Positions 52,360 to 61,564 of a stretch of DNA of 64,000 bases are shown here, piece by piece. Within the stretch, counting starts at the first letter, position 1; every line of letters starts with the position of its first letter. The notes below the pieces were generated by a model. It ran no database searches and was not told where the DNA came from. It saw only the letters and a program-made list of their open reading frames with translations. Position numbers and translations under genes: made by a program. This stretch comes from Hymenobacter sp. UV11 (GTDB taxonomy: Bacteria > Bacteroidota > Bacteroidia > Cytophagales > Hymenobacteraceae): contig NZ_SRII01000012.1 in NCBI RefSeq assembly GCF_004684095.1, positions 1 through 64,000 on the forward strand. The letters run 5' to 3'.

Positions 52360-53556
52360 ATGTACGGTACCCTCCAAGCTGACCTCCAGCAGACGCTGCA
52401 AGAAATAAAAGACGCCGGCCTTTACAAGAAAGAGCGCGTGATTACCTCGCCCCAGGGCGCCGAAATAGACACCCAGGAGGCGGGCGACGTGCTCAACTTC
52501 TGCGCCAACAACTACCTGGGTCTCAGCTCGCATCCCGAGGTGATAGCGGCCGCGAAGGCCACCATCGACTCGCACGGCTACGGCATGAGCTCGGTGCGCT
52601 TCATCTGCGGCACCCAGGATATTCACAAGGCGCTGGAAGCCAAGCTGGCCGAGTTTCTGGGCACCGAGGACACGATTCTCTACGCGGCGGCTTTCGATGC
52701 CAACGGTGGCGTGTTCGAGCCGCTGTTTAATGAGCAGGACGCTATTATCTCGGATGCGCTCAACCACGCCAGCATCATCGACGGCGTGCGCCTGTGCAAG
52801 GCCCAGCGCTACCGCTATGCCCACAACGACATGGCCGACCTCGAAAAGCAGCTGCAAGACGCCGTGGCCAAGGGCACGCGCCACCGCATCATCGTCACCG
52901 ACGGCTCGTTTTCGATGGATGGCACTATCGCTCAACTAGATAAAATATGCGACCTCGCCGATAAATACGAGGCCCTGGTGATGGTGGACGAGTGCCACTC
53001 GACGGGCTTTTTGGGCAAAACCGGGCGCGGCACCCACGAGCATCGCCATGTGATGGGCCGCGTCGACATCATCACGGGCACGCTGGGTAAGGCGCTGGGC
53101 GGCGCTATGGGCGGCTTCACCAGCGGCCGCAAGGAGATAATCGAGCTGCTGCGCCAGCGCTCGCGGCCGTATCTATTCTCCAACACCTTGGCCCCGGCCA
53201 TTGTGGGCGCCTCGCTGCGCGTGCTCGAACTGCTGACCGAAAGCACCGAGCTGCGCGACCAGCTGGAGGAAAACACCAACTACTTCCGCGAGCAGATGAC
53301 GGCGGCCGGCTTCGACATCACGCCCGGTGAGCACCCCATTGTGCCCGTGATGCTCTACGATGCCAAGCTGGCCCAGGAATTTGCGGCCCGGATGCTCGGC
53401 GAGGGCATCTACGTGGTGGGCTTTTACTACCCCGTGGTGCCGCAGGGCAAGGCCCGCATTCGGGTGCAGCTGAGCGCCGCCCACACCCGCATGCAACTAA
53501 ATAAAGCTATTGCCGCCTTTACGAAAGTCGGCCAGGAGCTGGGGGTGTTGAAGTAG
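52360..53556 (+). CDS. kbl: Glycine C-acetyltransferase (2-amino-3-ketobutyrate CoA ligase)
   Basis: A 398-residue PLP enzyme of the alpha-oxoamine synthase family. LNFCANNYLGLSSHPEVI, GYGMSSVRFICGTQDIHKALE, VMVDECHSTGFLGKTGRG, and the PLP lysine in DIITGTLGKALGGAMGGF are all present. It cleaves 2-amino-3-ketobutyrate with CoA to glycine and acetyl-CoA, the step after Tdh. The two genes lie 1.8 kb apart on opposite strands with the patatin and membrane-protein genes between. Confidence 0.96.
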   Translation: MYGTLQADLQQTLQEIKDAGLYKKERVITSPQGAEIDTQEAGDVLNFCANNYLGLSSHPEVIAAAKATIDSHGYGMSSVRFICGTQDIHKALEAKLAEFLGTEDTILYAAAFDANGGVFEPLFNEQDAIISDALNHASIIDGVRLCKAQRYRYAHNDMADLEKQLQDAVAKGTRHRIIVTDGSFSMDGTIAQLDKICDLADKYEALVMVDECHSTGFLGKTGRGTHEHRHVMGRVDIITGTLGKALGGAMGGFTSGRKEIIELLRQRSRPYLFSNTLAPAIVGASLRVLELLTESTELRDQLEENTNYFREQMTAAGFDITPGEHPIVPVMLYDAKLAQEFAARMLGEGIYVVGFYYPVVPQGKARIRVQLSAAHTRMQLNKAIAAFTKVGQELGVLK

Positions 53557-53709
53557 AGGAAGTTGCTGCCCTGGCCCCCATGCGGCCCGCCCGGCTTACC
53601 TTGGCGCGGCGGGGTAGGCGCAGCCTCATTGCGCGGCGATTACCTAGTCCATACGGCTATTTTTTTCGTATAAACCAGCTCGTTAGCCGCACTCCCTCTA
53701 TTTTTACCC

Positions 53710-54354
53710 ATGAGCCGGATATTTTTAGTCGACGACCACACCATCGTACGCGATGGCATTCGGGCTATGCTAGCGGCCGAGCCCACCATCGAGATAGTGG
53801 GCGAAGCCAGCAATGGCCAGGAGCTGCTCGACAGCCTGCCCACGACGCCCACCGACGTGGTGCTGCTCGATGCCAACATGCCCGTGCTCGATGGCCTGGC
53901 CACTACCCTGCGCCTGCGCGCCGAGTATCCCGAGGTGCGCATTCTGGTGCTGAGCATGCTGGCCCACGAGCGCTACATCGGCCAGCTCTTCGACGCCGGG
54001 GCTTCTGGCTACGTGCTGAAAAGCGCCGAGAAAGCCGAAATACTGGTGGCCATCCAAACGGTTATTGCGGGCCGGCAGTTTTTGTGCAGCGAGCTGGGCC
54101 TGAGCATACTCCGCAAAATACTCGTTAAGGAAGAGGGGGAGGAAGAGGTTACGAAGGCCCACAAGTTGTCGCGCCGCGAAACCGAGGTACTCCAGCTGCT
54201 GGCCGGGGGCCTCACCACCAACGAGATTGCCGAAAAGCTCTTCACCAGCAAGCGCACCGTCGAAACCCACCGCCAGAATATCCTGGAAAAGACCCAGACT
54301 AAAAACACGGCCGCCCTCATTCACCTGGCCGTGACGCAGGGCCTGCTCGACTAG
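53710..54354 (+). CDS. NarL/FixJ-type response regulator
   Basis: A 214-residue two-component regulator. The REC domain has the acidic pocket (FLVDDH), phospho-acceptor Asp54 in VVLLDANMPVLDGL and Lys in SGYVLKSAEK. The LuxR-type HTH at the C-terminus reads LSRRETEVLQLLAGGLTTNEIAEKLFTSKRTVETHRQNILEK. There is no kinase next to it; the TPR histidine kinase at 59.3 kb is a possible but unproven partner. Confidence 0.94.
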   Translation: MSRIFLVDDHTIVRDGIRAMLAAEPTIEIVGEASNGQELLDSLPTTPTDVVLLDANMPVLDGLATTLRLRAEYPEVRILVLSMLAHERYIGQLFDAGASGYVLKSAEKAEILVAIQTVIAGRQFLCSELGLSILRKILVKEEGEEEVTKAHKLSRRETEVLQLLAGGLTTNEIAEKLFTSKRTVETHRQNILEKTQTKNTAALIHLAVTQGLLD

Positions 54355-54378
54355 CGCCCTACCCCCCGCCCAACGCAT

Positions 54379-54416
54379 AAAGCCCGGCTGCCGCAACGAG
54401 CGGAGGCCGGGCTTTT
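54379..54416. terminator. Bidirectional terminator
   Basis: AAAGCCCGGC / GCCGGGCTTT, 10-bp stem with an 18-base loop and T-run TTTTC on the plus strand, between the response regulator and the convergent KGG gene. Confidence 0.8.
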
Positions 54417-54453
54417 CTCACTAAAGACTAGTGCCTATGACGCTACAGGGGCG

Positions 54454-54753
54454 CTACTTGGTAACTGCGCTGGGCGTGGTAGTGGAGCGGCTGGGGCCGC
54501 GGCGGCTGGTGAGGCCACCCTTGCGGCCAGCGGCGCGGGCTTCGTCGGCCGTCCACTTGTGGCCCTGGCCACTGGCGTGCGAGGCTTTGCCGCCTTCGCT
54601 GGCAATGCGGCGCTGCTCGGTGGGGTCCATGCTGGCAAAGCCGCGCCGGCTGGTGCGGCTGCCATCGCCGATGCGGGCGGCGGGGCGGGTTTTGAACGTA
54701 TTGACTACGGTAGCGCTTGTGGAAAGGGGGGTAGGGGCGAGGGCTTGCTTCAT
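54454..54753 (-). CDS. KGG-repeat stress-type protein
   Basis: A 99-residue hydrophilic protein. The C-terminal half shows the KGG/con-10-like units RRGFASMDPTEQRRIASEGGKASHASG and TADEARAAGRKGGLTSRRG, as in GsiB-type general stress proteins. These proteins are intrinsically disordered and induced by stress or desiccation in other bacteria. The N-terminal part is low complexity. Expressed convergently to the response regulator. Confidence 0.8.
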   Translation of the reverse strand: MKQALAPTPLSTSATVVNTFKTRPAARIGDGSRTSRRGFASMDPTEQRRIASEGGKASHASGQGHKWTADEARAAGRKGGLTSRRGPSRSTTTPSAVTK

Positions 54754-55044
54754 GGTAAGTGAGAATAAAATGATGGTTGACTAATGGGGGATACTTTCGG
54801 TGTTGCAACAGCTAAGTAGCACCCATCGGTTGCCTTTATTTGCATAAACCCTTTATTCACAGCATAATTACCAATTAATACGGAGGACCTCTGCGGGTTT
54901 TTACGGGTAGTTGCGGAAAACACGTAGCTGAACCGTATGGCCATACTATTTCACGCACGTGAGCCGTTATCTACTACCTGAAAACAGGTATAAATACCTA
55001 CTAAAACCAGCCCTTTATTTATCCGACATATCCTTCCCGAGTTT
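54754..55044. other. Intergenic region, AT-rich
   Basis: About 290 bp between the divergent KGG and STAS-like genes. No ORF, RNA gene or long palindrome is seen; a short CCTGAAAACAGG inverted repeat lies near 54978. Promoters for both genes are expected here. Confidence 0.5.
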
Positions 55045-55052
55045 TACCTTTG
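55045..55052 (+). promoter_or_regulatory. -7 box of the STAS-like gene
   Basis: TACCTTTG, TAnnTTTG consensus, 25 bases before the ATG at 55078. Confidence 0.5.
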
Positions 55053-55077
55053 CCGCCGTGGCTTCCCGCTCCCACTC

Positions 55078-55497
55078 ATGAGTAACGCTTTCTTCCTGCT
55101 GATTCTGCCGATGGGCGCGCTCACCATTCACTTGGGCAGCTATCAGCGCAACGTAGGCATGAGCGTGCGAGGCAGCTGCACCACCCCCGCCGATGCCGTG
55201 CACCTGCTGCAAGCCGTGCAGCAAATGCTCGAAAACCGCCCTGTACAAGCCTGGGTAGACTGCCAGCAGCTGCAGGCACTCACGCACCTGGGGCAGCAAA
55301 CGCTGCTGCGGGCCACTGCCTATGCCCGGCGCCTGGGCTCTACGCTGTATTGGTGCGGCATGCTGCCCGAGCTGGCCCAGGAGCTGCAACCCTACGCCGA
55401 TGCCGACCTGCACCTGCTGCCGGCCAGCGCCTACCAGGGCCCCGACTTTTTGCTGCCCGAGCGGCGCAGCCAAGGCTCTGGCCTGCTGGCCGCCTAG
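55078..55497 (+). CDS. STAS-like hypothetical protein
   Basis: A 139-residue protein whose size and alternating strand/helix pattern suggest a STAS-type fold (MSVRGSCTTPADAVHLLQAVQQML; VQAWVDCQQLQALTHLGQQTLLRATAYARRLGSTLYWCGM). STAS proteins are anti-sigma antagonists or protein-binding modules, but the phospho-acceptor Ser is not evident. Its stop codon overlaps the convergent cdaA stop in a shared CTAG. Confidence 0.6.
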   Translation: MSNAFFLLILPMGALTIHLGSYQRNVGMSVRGSCTTPADAVHLLQAVQQMLENRPVQAWVDCQQLQALTHLGQQTLLRATAYARRLGSTLYWCGMLPELAQELQPYADADLHLLPASAYQGPDFLLPERRSQGSGLLAA

Positions 55498-56309
55498 CTA
55501 CCCGCCGGGGCTAAGGGGCTGCTAAGCAGCCATTCCTGCAAGCGGGCTTTAAGCTCGGAAGCGGCCAGGCCGCGGTAAATTTCGCCGTGGCGCACCAGGC
55601 TCATCTGGCCGGTTTCTTCGCTTACTACCAATACTACGGCATCGGAAGCCTCGGTGAGGCCCAGCGCGGCGCGGTGGCGCAGGCCCAGCGCGGCGGGCAC
55701 CTCGGGGTTTTGGCTCACGGGCAAGATGCAGCGGGCGGCCATGAGGCGGCCCTGGGCTACTATCACGGCGCCGTCGTGCAGGGGCGAGTTTTTGTTGAAA
55801 ATGGCCAGCAGCAGGCGCTTGCTGGGCTCGGCATCGAGGCGGTCGCCCGACTCGGCGTAGGCGCTGAGGTCGGAGGTGAGGGTGAAGCAGATGAGGGCGC
55901 CGGTTTCCTTACCCGCCAGGCTTTTGGCAGCTTCTACGAAGGGCAGAATGCTGGGCGCGCCGCCGCTGGCACGGCTGGGCCGCCGCCACCAGCCCAGCGG
56001 GCCGCCGCCCTCCAGCGCCACCTTACCCACATTGAGCAAAAACCGCCGGATTTCCTGCTGAAACAGGATAATGCTGGCCAGCACGCCCACGCTCATAAAC
56101 TGCCCCAAGATGGCCGACAACAGCCCCAGCCCCAGCGCATTCACCACCAGGTAGAGCAGGTATAGGCTCAGCAGCCCGAGCGCCACATTGAGGGCCACCG
56201 AGCCGCGCAGCAGCTTATAGAGCTGATACAGCAGCCAGGTCACGAGCAGCACGTCGGCCACATCGACCAGCCCGAGGTGCAGGAAATAAAAGGGGTAGGG
56301 GAGCGACAA
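55494..56309 (-). CDS. cdaA: Diadenylate cyclase CdaA
   Basis: A 271-residue c-di-AMP synthase. Three N-terminal helices (VADVLLVTWLLYQLYKLLRG; LGLLSLYLLYLVVNALGLGLLSAI; FMSVGVLASIILFQQEIRRFL) precede the DAC domain with the catalytic DGA (HDGAVIVAQGRLMAARCILPVS) and RHR (GLRHRAALGLTEASDAVVLVVS) motifs. No ATG exists near the family start; the TTG at 56309 is the best choice. The frame stays open far upstream only because it runs antisense-free through folP. folP-cdaA adjacency is common in Bacteroidota. Confidence 0.9.
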   Translation of the reverse strand: MSLPYPFYFLHLGLVDVADVLLVTWLLYQLYKLLRGSVALNVALGLLSLYLLYLVVNALGLGLLSAILGQFMSVGVLASIILFQQEIRRFLLNVGKVALEGGGPLGWWRRPSRASGGAPSILPFVEAAKSLAGKETGALICFTLTSDLSAYAESGDRLDAEPSKRLLLAIFNKNSPLHDGAVIVAQGRLMAARCILPVSQNPEVPAALGLRHRAALGLTEASDAVVLVVSEETGQMSLVRHGEIYRGLAASELKARLQEWLLSSPLAPAGS

Positions 56310-56355
56310 GGAAAAGGAAGTTGGCGCCGCAAAGAACGGCCGCCGCGCCGCTTTT

Positions 56356-57249
56356 TTAAAGCCGGGCCCGTGGTACCCCACCGCCCTCCCCCCCCGTGAG
56401 CAGGGCAATGGTCTGGCGGGCCTCGGCCACGTCGTGCACGCGCAGCAGGCGCGCGCCGCCCTGCAAGGCCAGCACGTGCAAAGCCGTAGTGCCGTTGAGG
56501 GCCGCCTCGGGGCCCAGGCCGAGAGGCTTGTACACCATGGCCTTGCGCGAGAGGCCCACCAGCAGGCCGTAGCCCAGGGGCTGCAGCTCGGGCAGGCGGC
56601 GCAGCAGCTCGTGGTTGTGGGCCGGGGTTTTGGCAAAGCCGAAGCCGGGGTCGAGCAGCACGTCGGGCAGGGGCTGGCCGCCGTTGGCTTGGCGCAGGGC
56701 GGCCAACTGGTCGCGGAAAAAGCGCAGCAGCGTGAGCACAATATCCTCCTCGTAGTGGGCCAGGCTGCGCATGGTTTGGGGCGTGCCCTTGAGGTGCATG
56801 AGGCAGTAGGGCACGCGCAGGCGGGCCACGGTAGCCAGCATATCGGCATCGAGGGTGCCGCCGCCGATATCGTTGACGAGGTCGGCGCCGGTGGCCACGG
56901 CCTCGGCAGCCACGGTGGCCCGAAAGGTATCGGCCGAGATGAACGCCTGCGGAAACTCGCGGCGCAGGGCGGCCAGGGCGGGCAGCAGGCGGCTTTTTTC
57001 TTCGTCGGGGCTGATGTCGTCGGCGCCGGGGCGCGAGCTGTAGCCGCCCACGTCGAGGGCGGCGGCGCCGGCCGCCAGCATGGCCTCGGCGCGGTGCAGC
57101 AGGGCGGCTTCATCGGCCGGGCCGAGGCGCGAGCCGGGGTAAAACGAGTCGGGCGTGACGTTGAGAATGCCCATTACCTGGGGCTGGCGCAGGTCGAGCA
57201 GCCGGCCGTGGGGGCTATGCAGTAAGTGAGTAAGCAGGGGGGTGGGCAC
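56356..57249 (-). CDS. folP: Dihydropteroate synthase
   Basis: A 297-residue TIM-barrel enzyme of folate synthesis (target of sulfonamides). MGILNVTPDSFYPGSR, ALDVGGYSSRPGADDISPDEE, LVNDIGGGTLDADML, LLDPGFGFAKTPAHN and LVGLSRKAMVY are the standard motifs. The first residues (TPLLTHLLHSP) are written in TTACTCACTTACTGCAT, similar to the GAGTAAGTGAG words at the ispD start. It is transcribed ahead of cdaA with a 46-bp gap. Confidence 0.96.
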   Translation of the reverse strand: MPTPLLTHLLHSPHGRLLDLRQPQVMGILNVTPDSFYPGSRLGPADEAALLHRAEAMLAAGAAALDVGGYSSRPGADDISPDEEKSRLLPALAALRREFPQAFISADTFRATVAAEAVATGADLVNDIGGGTLDADMLATVARLRVPYCLMHLKGTPQTMRSLAHYEEDIVLTLLRFFRDQLAALRQANGGQPLPDVLLDPGFGFAKTPAHNHELLRRLPELQPLGYGLLVGLSRKAMVYKPLGLGPEAALNGTTALHVLALQGGARLLRVHDVAEARQTIALLTGGEGGGVPRARL

Positions 57250-57416
57250 GGGGGGGGTAGGGCGAATGAGGGGTTAAATATCCGGCATTGCGGGCGAACT
57301 TGCGGGGGTTTTCGGCCCGCACGGCGCGGGCGTCATTTCCCGCAGAGGGCGCAGAGGTTTACGCAGAGGTGCGCTGAGCGCTGTCGGCTCCTTCATCCAC
57401 TCATTCGCTATATCCC

Positions 57417-57974
57417 TTGCAAACTCCCGCGCAATACGACCTAATCCTCAGCATCTGCCGCGAGCTATTTCTGGCTAAGACGCACGACTATGGTACGGCT
57501 TGGCGCATCCTGCGTTTGCCGTCCGTCACGGACCAAATCTTTATCAAGGCCAACCGCATCCGCACCATACAGGAGGCTGGCGTACAAAAAGTGGCCGATG
57601 GCATCGACGACGAATTAGTGGCCATCGTCAATTACTGCCTTATCGCGCTGATGCAGTTGCGCCTGCCAGCCGAGGCGCCGCTCGACTTGCCGACAGAACA
57701 GGTAACTGCTGCATACGACCACGAAAATGCCTTAAACCGCGAGCTGCTGCTAGCCAAAAACCACGACTATGGCGAGGCGTGGCGCCAGATGCGCATAAGC
57801 AGCATCATCGACCTCATTCTCATGAAATTGCATCGCATTAAGCAGCTCGAAAATCTTGGTGGGGCAGCCTTGGTGAGCGAAGGCGTAGAGGGCGGCTACC
57901 GCGATATGCTGAACTACGCTGTGTTTGCACTCATTTTGCATGAAGAAGCGGCCGCTGCCGCGCCGCGCCCGTAA
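57417..57974 (+). CDS. DUF1599 protein
   Basis: A 185-residue protein starting at TTG 57417 (no ATG fits). Two tandem repeats of the DUF1599 unit are visible: CRELFLAKTHDYGTAWRILR near the start and NRELLLAKNHDYGEAWRQMR in the second half, each followed by LRLPSVTDQIFIKANRIR / ISSIIDLILMKLHRIKQL. The conserved HDYG motifs suggest an HD/MazG-like helical fold with metal-binding residues. The activity is unknown. The gene is habitually near folP in Bacteroidota. Confidence 0.88.
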   Translation: MQTPAQYDLILSICRELFLAKTHDYGTAWRILRLPSVTDQIFIKANRIRTIQEAGVQKVADGIDDELVAIVNYCLIALMQLRLPAEAPLDLPTEQVTAAYDHENALNRELLLAKNHDYGEAWRQMRISSIIDLILMKLHRIKQLENLGGAALVSEGVEGGYRDMLNYAVFALILHEEAAAAAPRP

Positions 57975-58014
57975 GGGCCTAGCCAGGACGTAACGACCTT
58001 TGCCTACCTCCTTT

Positions 58015-59157
58015 ATGAAGATTTACCTGCCCCAGCCGATGCGCCAAGTTACCCGCCTGTGCTGGGCGATGCTGGGCATCCTGTTTATTTTTTCGGGCCT
58101 CATCAAGCTCAACGACCCGGTGGGTACGGCCTACAAGCTCGAAGAATACTTCGAGGTATTTGCCGACGACGTGCCGTTTTTGAGCTGGCTTTTTGATGCG
58201 CTCAAAAATGCCAGCCGCTTCCTGAGCGTGGCCCTCAGCTCGCTCGAAGTGATACTGGGCGTGGCGCTGCTGCTGCGCTGGTACCTGCGCCAAACGCTGT
58301 ACGCGCTGCTGGCGCTGCTCGTGTTTTTCACGTTTCTCACCTTCTACTCGGCCGCCTTTAACAAGGTGACGGACTGCGGCTGCTTCGGCGACTTCATCAA
58401 GCTCACGCCCTGGACGTCGTTTACCAAAGACCTGTTCCTGCTGCTTTTGTGGGGGGTAGTGTTTTTCAATCTGAAGCACCTGCGGCGCTCCTTTGTGCGG
58501 GGCATGGGCGGGCTCATGGCCATGACGTTTGCCAGCGCGCTGGCCATTGGCATTGGGGTGCGGGCGCTCGGCCACCTGCCGTACTTCGATTTTTTGCCCT
58601 ATAAAGTGGGCAACAACATTCCTAAGCTGATGAAGCCGGCCGAGGCGCCGCGCTACCAGTACACCTTCACGCGCAATGGCCAAACGCTGACGGCCAACGA
58701 CTTCCCAACCGACTCGACCTGGAAATACCAGTCGATGACGGTGCTCAACCCCGAGAAGTCGAAGCCGCTTATCACCGATTTCGTCATTACCGACCCCGAC
58801 GGCAACGACATAACCAAGCAGGTGCTCACCGGCAACAAGCTGATTCTCATCGTGCAAAATACCAATAAGGCCGACCGCGAGCGCTTCGAGCAGTTCAACC
58901 AGCTCTTTGCCGAGGCCGCCAAGTCGCGCAAGCACATTGATGTGCTGACCATCACGAGCACGGCGGCGGGCAAGTTTGACTCGTTTCGGCACGACGTGAA
59001 CCTCGCTACCCCCTATTCCTTTGCCGATGCCACGGTGCTCAAGTCCGTCATTCGCTCCAACCCCGGCCTGCTGGTGCTGCACGACGGCACCGTGATGGCC
59101 AAGTACCATTACCACGACATTCCGGCCCTCTACCAGGTCGAGAAAGCCATTCAGTAA
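58015..59157 (+). CDS. BT_3928-like DoxX/MauE-type membrane protein with thioredoxin-like tail
   Basis: From the ATG at 58015, 380 residues. Four to five membrane helices (CWAMLGILFIFSGLIKLNDPVGTAYKL; VILGVALLLRWYLRQTLYALLALL) with the Cys pair VTDCGCFGDFIKL on a loop as in MauE/DoxX proteins, then a periplasmic domain from about residue 200 (FVITDPDGNDITKQVLTGNKLILIVQNT). This layout suggests a membrane-linked thiol-redox role. It follows DUF1599, an arrangement conserved in the phylum. Confidence 0.88.
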   Translation: MKIYLPQPMRQVTRLCWAMLGILFIFSGLIKLNDPVGTAYKLEEYFEVFADDVPFLSWLFDALKNASRFLSVALSSLEVILGVALLLRWYLRQTLYALLALLVFFTFLTFYSAAFNKVTDCGCFGDFIKLTPWTSFTKDLFLLLLWGVVFFNLKHLRRSFVRGMGGLMAMTFASALAIGIGVRALGHLPYFDFLPYKVGNNIPKLMKPAEAPRYQYTFTRNGQTLTANDFPTDSTWKYQSMTVLNPEKSKPLITDFVITDPDGNDITKQVLTGNKLILIVQNTNKADRERFEQFNQLFAEAAKSRKHIDVLTITSTAAGKFDSFRHDVNLATPYSFADATVLKSVIRSNPGLLVLHDGTVMAKYHYHDIPALYQVEKAIQ

Positions 59158-59177
59158 CCGGCTTATAAAACAGGATT

Positions 59178-59265
59178 TGTCATTGCGAGCCTGCGAAGCA
59201 ATCGCCCCAGAACGAGTCGTTCGGGCATCGTTCTGGGGCGATTGCTTCGCAGGCTCGCCATGACA
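59178..59265. repeat. Long hairpin, TGTCATTGCGAGC type
   Basis: 38-bp arms (59178-59215 and 59228-59265) with one mismatch and a 12-base centre, between convergent genes. It shares the head TGTCATTGCGAG and the GCAATCGCCCCAGAAC segment with the thiC-thiD element. Confidence 0.92.
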
Positions 59266-59284
59266 GGCGTTTTGCGGCAGAACC

Positions 59285-61489
59285 CTAGTCCTGGCTCACG
59301 GCAACCAGCGCGGGCGCTTCGACGGCCAGCGGGGGGGTAGGCGTGCCGGGCAGCGTCAGCGTAAACTCGGTGAATTCGCCCTCCTCAGTGGCTACGGTGA
59401 GCGTGCCACCGTAGCTTTTGGTGATGATATCGTAGCTGAACCACAGCCCCAGGCCGGTGCCCTCGCCGGGCGGCTTGGTGGTGAAAAACGGGTCAAATAT
59501 CTTTTTGATAACCGCCGCCGGAATACCCGTACCGTTGTCGCGCACGCGCAGCACTACCTGCTCGCCCTGGCGGGCAGTACTCACGCGCACCTCGGGCACG
59601 TAGGCCGGGCCCAACCGCGCCGCCTTTTGCCGCACGGCATACACAGCATTGGCAAACAGGTTGAGGAGCACCCGCCCTATTTCCTGGGGCACCAGCGGCA
59701 GCAGCCCCAAGCGCGGGTCCAGGTCGAGGGTGCGGGTAAAGGTAAAGTCCTGGTTTTTAAGCTGCAGGTTGTGGTGGGCCAGGCGCAGGTACTCTTCGGC
59801 CGCCTTGTTCAGGTCGAGGGGCTGGCGCTGGCCCTTGTCGGCGTGGGCGTGCTCCAGCATTCCCTTCACAATGTCGCCGGCCCGCATGCCGTGCTGGTTG
59901 ATGATGAGCAGGTTTTGCTTGATATCGGCCAGCAGGTCGATTTCCAGGGCCGCGTCACGGGTCGGCTTCTGCGTTTCCGCCTCCAGCTCGATGGCCAGCT
60001 CCAGGCCCACCTCCGAGAAGTTGTTGACGAAGTTGAGGGGGTTTTGAATCTCGTGGGCCACGCCGGCGGTGAGGGCGGCCAGCGCCACCATCTTTTCGGT
60101 TTGCACCAGCTGGCTTTGGGTAGCGCGCAGCTCCACCACCGTCTGGTCGAGGTTGTCGCGCTGGTGGGCAATGTAGGCGTTTTTCTCACCCAGCACCCGG
60201 TTGGCGCGCTGCTTGAGGTAGATGTTGCGCACCAGCAGCCCCACCACCAGCACCGTGCCCACGAGGCCCGCCAGCAGGCCCCACAGCTGCAGGCGCTGCA
60301 GCTGGCGCGCCTGCGTGAGCAGCGCTATCTGGTCCTGCTTCTTGCCCAACTCGTAACCGTAACGCAGGGCGCTGGTTTTGCGCTGCGTTTCGGCACCCGC
60401 CAATGAGTCCTGGTAGCTCACCCACAGGCTTTGGTAGTGGTAGGCCGGGGCAAAATCGCGGCGCCGGGCATAGGTCTGGGCCAGGATATCGCTAGCATCG
60501 GCCAGGCCCGTTTTGTCGTTCACCTGCTGGCTGAGGGCAAAGCCATGCTGCGCCAGCACCAGGGCGCTGTCGGCGTAGCCCATGTGCAGGTAGGCCCTGG
60601 CTAGGGCCAGCTCAGCGCCGGGCAGGTTATAGGTATCGTGGTGGGCCCGCGCCAGGGCGCGGGCCGCCTGGCCGTGCGCCAGGGCCAGCGCATAATTGGC
60701 CTGCTGCGCGTACATCTCGGCCAGGTTAATCTCATCGGTGGTGGCATTGCTGATGGCGCCCATCTGGCGGTGCAGCCGGGCCGCGCGCCGAAAATACCGG
60801 GTAGCCTGGGGCCAGTGCTTCAGCAGCAGGTGCGTTCGGCCCAGCAGGGTTAGCGTTGCGCCCACTACGGGCTGATTAGCAAGTTTTTGGCCGCCCGCAA
60901 GCGTGGCCTGGAGCGTGCGTAGCGCGTCGGTATAGTTACCCAGCTTGATGTAAATGTCGCCCAGCGTGTACTGCAAGTACAGCTGCGTTTCGTGGTCGTG
61001 GGCGCGTTCGGCGTAGGTCAGCCCTTTGAGGGCAGTTTGCAGCGCCGCCACCAGGTTCACGCCCGTCATCTCGTCTATCAGGCTCAGCTGCAGGTAGGCC
61101 CGGGCCTGGCCGCTCACGTCCTTGCTGCGGGCAAATACGGCCAGGGCCTGCTGCGCGTAGCGCCGCGCCAGCGGGAAGTTATCCTGCCGCCGGGCCGCCG
61201 TACCCAGGCTGATGAGCGCGCTGCCCTCGCCTTTTGAGTAGTGGAGGCGCCGGCTCAGCACCAGGGCTTTTTGCGAAAAGGCAATAACCTGCGGCAAGTC
61301 ATTCGCCAACAAATCTGATAGCGTCTGGTACCGTTGCACCCGCGTGGTATCCTGCCGCGCATCGCGCTTCAGCAGCGTATATAGGCTGTCTACCCCCCGC
61401 GGCGGGGCCGCAAGGGCACGAAAGCAGAGTGAGCAGCTAAGCGCTGCCAAAGCAAGCCAGCATCTCATAAGCGGGAGCGCGGGGCGCAA
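59285..61489 (-). CDS. TPR-containing sensor histidine kinase
   Basis: A 734-residue protein: signal peptide (LALAALSCSLCFRALAAPP), an N-terminal periplasmic TPR array (residues about 35-400), one membrane helix (LLAGLVGTVLVVGLLV), and a coiled coil. The HisKA-like H-box is ALTAGVAHEIQNPLNFVNNFSE. The HATPase_c domain has the N box (LLNLFANAVYAV), G1 (VRDNGTGIP), F (IFDPFFTTKP) and G2 (GEGTGLGLWFSYDI). It senses through the TPR domain and should phosphorylate an unlinked response regulator. No receiver domain is present. Confidence 0.94.
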   Translation of the reverse strand: MRPALPLMRCWLALAALSCSLCFRALAAPPRGVDSLYTLLKRDARQDTTRVQRYQTLSDLLANDLPQVIAFSQKALVLSRRLHYSKGEGSALISLGTAARRQDNFPLARRYAQQALAVFARSKDVSGQARAYLQLSLIDEMTGVNLVAALQTALKGLTYAERAHDHETQLYLQYTLGDIYIKLGNYTDALRTLQATLAGGQKLANQPVVGATLTLLGRTHLLLKHWPQATRYFRRAARLHRQMGAISNATTDEINLAEMYAQQANYALALAHGQAARALARAHHDTYNLPGAELALARAYLHMGYADSALVLAQHGFALSQQVNDKTGLADASDILAQTYARRRDFAPAYHYQSLWVSYQDSLAGAETQRKTSALRYGYELGKKQDQIALLTQARQLQRLQLWGLLAGLVGTVLVVGLLVRNIYLKQRANRVLGEKNAYIAHQRDNLDQTVVELRATQSQLVQTEKMVALAALTAGVAHEIQNPLNFVNNFSEVGLELAIELEAETQKPTRDAALEIDLLADIKQNLLIINQHGMRAGDIVKGMLEHAHADKGQRQPLDLNKAAEEYLRLAHHNLQLKNQDFTFTRTLDLDPRLGLLPLVPQEIGRVLLNLFANAVYAVRQKAARLGPAYVPEVRVSTARQGEQVVLRVRDNGTGIPAAVIKKIFDPFFTTKPPGEGTGLGLWFSYDIITKSYGGTLTVATEEGEFTEFTLTLPGTPTPPLAVEAPALVAVSQD

Positions 61490-61564
61490 TAGCTGGTATC
61501 GGCATCTGGCTGGGTAGCGGCCGCGCCGAACCCGGTAGAGCGACTGTTATCACGGGGCGGGAGC

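Noticed and set aside
56310..57113. N-terminal extension of the cdaA frame through the folP region
   Set aside because: This part is a low-complexity Pro/Cys/Ser shadow of folP in another frame; family CdaA begins at the first membrane helix.
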